This document shows, in pieces, positions 62,179-64,000 of a stretch of 64,000 nt of DNA. The stretch lies in contig NZ_JAJAVH010000001.1 in the NCBI RefSeq assembly GCF_020511115.1, positions 124,001 to 188,000 of the forward strand. Reading direction: 5' to 3'. The notes beneath the pieces are model-generated. The model ran no database searches and was not told the origin of the DNA. It saw nothing but the letters and a program-made list of their open reading frames with translations. Positions within the stretch are counted from its first letter, which is position 1, and each line of letters begins with the position of its first letter. Source of the stretch: Luteimonas panaciterrae. GTDB lineage: Bacteria; Pseudomonadota; Gammaproteobacteria; Xanthomonadales; Xanthomonadaceae. The translations under genes were made by a program, and so were the position numbers.

Positions 62179-64000
62179 TCACGCTCGCTGCGGTTGCCGG
62201 CACAGCTGCGCCAGCTGCGGCAGACAGGAGCCGCAGACGGTGCCGCAGCCCAGACGTCGTTGAAGCTCCTGCACACCAGCGCCCTGCGCGACTTGCGCAC
62301 GGATCGCCGATTCACCGATCTGCATGCAGTTGCACACCAGGGCATCGCGTGGAGTGCCTTCGCCCGACTGCGCGAACACGGCCAGCCGCGAGCCGTGCCA
62401 TGGACGCCCGGAGAGCGCGCGTTCCAGCAACACCTCGCCATTGAGTGGTTGCGTGTCGGTCAACAGCAGGCCGTCGAGATGGCTCTCGCCCGCGCCACCG
62501 CGCCAGATCACGCGCTTGAGCAGGCCACGCTGCGCATCGCGATATTCGACGGCGTCGGCGCCGGACAGCAGCGTCATTGCCTGCGTCAATGCATCCAGCC
62601 AATCGGACGGCGGGGCTTCCGTGCAGGCCGCGCGCAACGTCAGCCAGGCGACATCGTTCGCGGCACCGGGCTCCGTCGCGAAACTGATCTCGGCGAAACC
62701 GCGCGCCTTCAACAACGGTTGCACCGCCGCCTGCAACGCCAGCACGTCACCGCGCCGCGCCGCCAGCAGATGCCAGCCGAATTCGGCTTTCTCCACGCGA
62801 ACGGCGGCATGCTTCAGCTCCGGCTGCTGCGAGCGCGCGTCCACCGCCGACTGGGTGAGTTCGTTGATGCCGCCGCTGGACAGGAACTGTCCGCTCCAGT
62901 GCATGGCGGCAAACACCGTGCCAGAACCGGCCTCGTCGGAAAGTTGCAGCGGGAGCACCACCTGACCGCGCCTTCCGATCACGCGAACCAGTTCGCCATT
63001 GACCAGTCCGCGCCGCGCAGCATCTTGCGGATGCATGCGCAACTCCGGCCGCGCGCTGTGCGCGAACAGACCCGGCACGCGGCCGGTGCGCGACATGCCG
63101 TGCCACTGATCGCGCAAGCGGCCGGTGAGAAGGCGCAACGGGTAATGCGCCGAAGTGGCTTCCGCGACGGGCCGGTAGGGCGTTGCATGGAAGCGGGCGC
63201 GACCATCGGCCGTCGCGAAGATCCCGTCCGTGTAGCGTCGCGCTTGTCCGTGATCGGCGTTTGCCGGAAACGGCCATTGCTGCGGTCCATCCGCATCCAA
63301 TCGCGCGTAATCGAGACCCCCGATGTCCAGATCACGGCCGACGGTGAGGCGTCGATGTTCGTCGAAGATCGCAGCCGGCGCGTCGAAAGCGAACAACGGC
63401 GCGACACCCGACGGCCCCAGACGCGCTTCCAGACGGCGCGCGACTTCGTTGCCGATCCACCAATCGGGTTTCGCCTGCCCCGGCGCGGACACGGCCGCGC
63501 GCACGCGCGAGATGCGCCGCTCGGAATTGGTGACGGTGCCTTCCTTCTCACCCCAGGTGGTCGCGGGCAGCAACACGTCCGCATACGGCACCGTGTCGGT
63601 GTTGTGGAATGCTTCCTGCACGATCACCAGTTCGGCGCGCTGCAAGGCTTCGCGCACATGCCCGATGTCGGGCAGCGAATGCACGGGATTGGTACAGGCG
63701 ATCCAGACGGCCTTGACCTTGCCGCTGCGCAAGGCCTCGAACAAGGCGACTGCCGGCAGGCCGGGTTTCGGCGACAGGGTGTGCGCGGGCAGTCCCCACA
63801 GACGCTCCACGTCCGCACGATCTTCCGCGGATTCGATCTCGCGATGCGCGGCGAGCATCGTCGCCATGCCGCCCACCTCGCGTCCGCCCATCGCGTTGGG
63901 TTGTCCGGTCAGCGAGAACGGCCCCGCGCCGGGCTTGCCGATCTGTCCGGTCGCCAGATGCAGATGGATCAAGGCGAGGTTCTTGTCGGTGCCGTGTGCG
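62179..64000 (-). CDS. nasA: Assimilatory nitrate reductase catalytic subunit, C-terminal part (5' end off window)
   Basis: About 606 residues of a molybdopterin oxidoreductase whose N-terminal part, including the [4Fe-4S] cysteines, lies beyond position 64000. HLATGQIGKPGAGPFSLTGQPNAMGGREVGG, VKAVWIACTNPVHSLPD, PYADVLLPATTWGEKEGTVTNSERRISRVR, LLTGRLRDQWHGMSRTGRVPGL and the molydopterin-binding C domain are typical of NasA. The last 70 residues are a BFD-like [2Fe-2S] module (LVCNCMQIGESAIRAQVAQGAG, LGCGTVCGSCLPQL), as found in many NasA proteins. It reduces nitrate to nitrite in the cytoplasm and heads an operon with cobA. Confidence 0.95.
   Translation of the reverse strand, partial: AHGTDKNLALIHLHLATGQIGKPGAGPFSLTGQPNAMGGREVGGMATMLAAHREIESAEDRADVERLWGLPAHTLSPKPGLPAVALFEALRSGKVKAVWIACTNPVHSLPDIGHVREALQRAELVIVQEAFHNTDTVPYADVLLPATTWGEKEGTVTNSERRISRVRAAVSAPGQAKPDWWIGNEVARRLEARLGPSGVAPLFAFDAPAAIFDEHRRLTVGRDLDIGGLDYARLDADGPQQWPFPANADHGQARRYTDGIFATADGRARFHATPYRPVAEATSAHYPLRLLTGRLRDQWHGMSRTGRVPGLFAHSARPELRMHPQDAARRGLVNGELVRVIGRRGQVVLPLQLSDEAGSGTVFAAMHWSGQFLSSGGINELTQSAVDARSQQPELKHAAVRVEKAEFGWHLLAARRGDVLALQAAVQPLLKARGFAEISFATEPGAANDVAWLTLRAACTEAPPSDWLDALTQAMTLLSGADAVEYRDAQRGLLKRVIWRGGAGESHLDGLLLTDTQPLNGEVLLERALSGRPWHGSRLAVFAQSGEGTPRDALVCNCMQIGESAIRAQVAQGAGVQELQRRLGCGTVCGSCLPQLAQLCRQPQRA

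Overview
This is a high-GC gammaproteobacterial chromosome segment, most likely from the Lysobacter/Xanthomonadaceae group. The evidence is a bioB-bioF-...-bioH block beside comF, an alpha-lytic-type S1 protease, an effector with a C-terminal XVIPCD (the signal for the Xanthomonadales-type T4SS), and an L-fuconate dehydratase whose catalytic residues fall at the same positions I recall for the Xanthomonas campestris enzyme. Taxonomy is an inference from gene content.

Layout. Positions 1-3562 (minus) hold a biotin operon, bioB-bioF-ACT protein-DUF7079 protein-bioH; bioH runs off the left edge. Positions 3699-4851 hold a self-regulated Xre/RES toxin-antitoxin pair, followed by comF, a secreted M23 peptidase with BTRD1-like repeats, an AtoE-type transporter and ubiA. 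A tRNA-Arg(CCG) at 9784 opens a variable zone. It contains an H-NS-like protein, a large RHS/YD-repeat protein whose tip looks ParB-like, with a DUF7660 immunity gene, AT-richer debris, an acyltransferase and a secreted protein of unknown function.

Positions 19622-54007 form a glycan-utilisation island of about 34 kb. A long minus-strand run (34288 to 19622) encodes a cysteine-less SUMF1-fold protein, two Gfo/Idh/MocA oxidoreductases, ThuA, ApbE, a DUF1080 (3-keto-disaccharide hydrolase) protein, a nucleoside-permease-like MFS carrier, two TIM-barrel epimerase-like proteins, a CBM32-PNGase F-like amidase and a TonB-dependent receptor. Next come two GH29 fucosidases, GH3, GH20 with a PA14-like tail, and a FadR-type GntR regulator. 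These are followed by a complete non-phosphorylative L-fucose pathway: dehydrogenase, lactonase, 2-keto-3-deoxyfuconate dehydrogenase, diketo-deoxyfuconate hydrolase, fuconate dehydratase and L-lactate dehydrogenase. A third GH29, a RhaM-family mutarotase, FucP and an IclR regulator complete the island. The genes fit a model in which PNGase, hexosaminidase and fucosidases release sugars from fucosylated N-glycans and the fucose is oxidised to pyruvate. A 3-keto-glycoside (redox) branch may work alongside.

Two operator families organise the island. A TGGT-CCA-ACCA-type palindrome lies beside gntR/GH20, before GH29-1, before the SUMF1-led operon and, degenerate, before the PNGase gene. An ATTCAAATAT-type site lies between fucP and iclR and before the fucose-catabolic operon. 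A perfect CRP/Clp-type palindrome sits in the divergent 34289-34708 promoter region.

Positions 54276-58031 hold a T4SS effector-immunity locus: two tandem paralogous putative immunity genes, an 814-residue effector and a degenerate GIY-YIG protein. The right end carries an alpha-lytic-type protease, a TetR-alpha/beta hydrolase-membrane protein operon with a TetR operator, and cobA (SUMT) with the 3' part of an assimilatory nitrate reductase gene running off the right edge.
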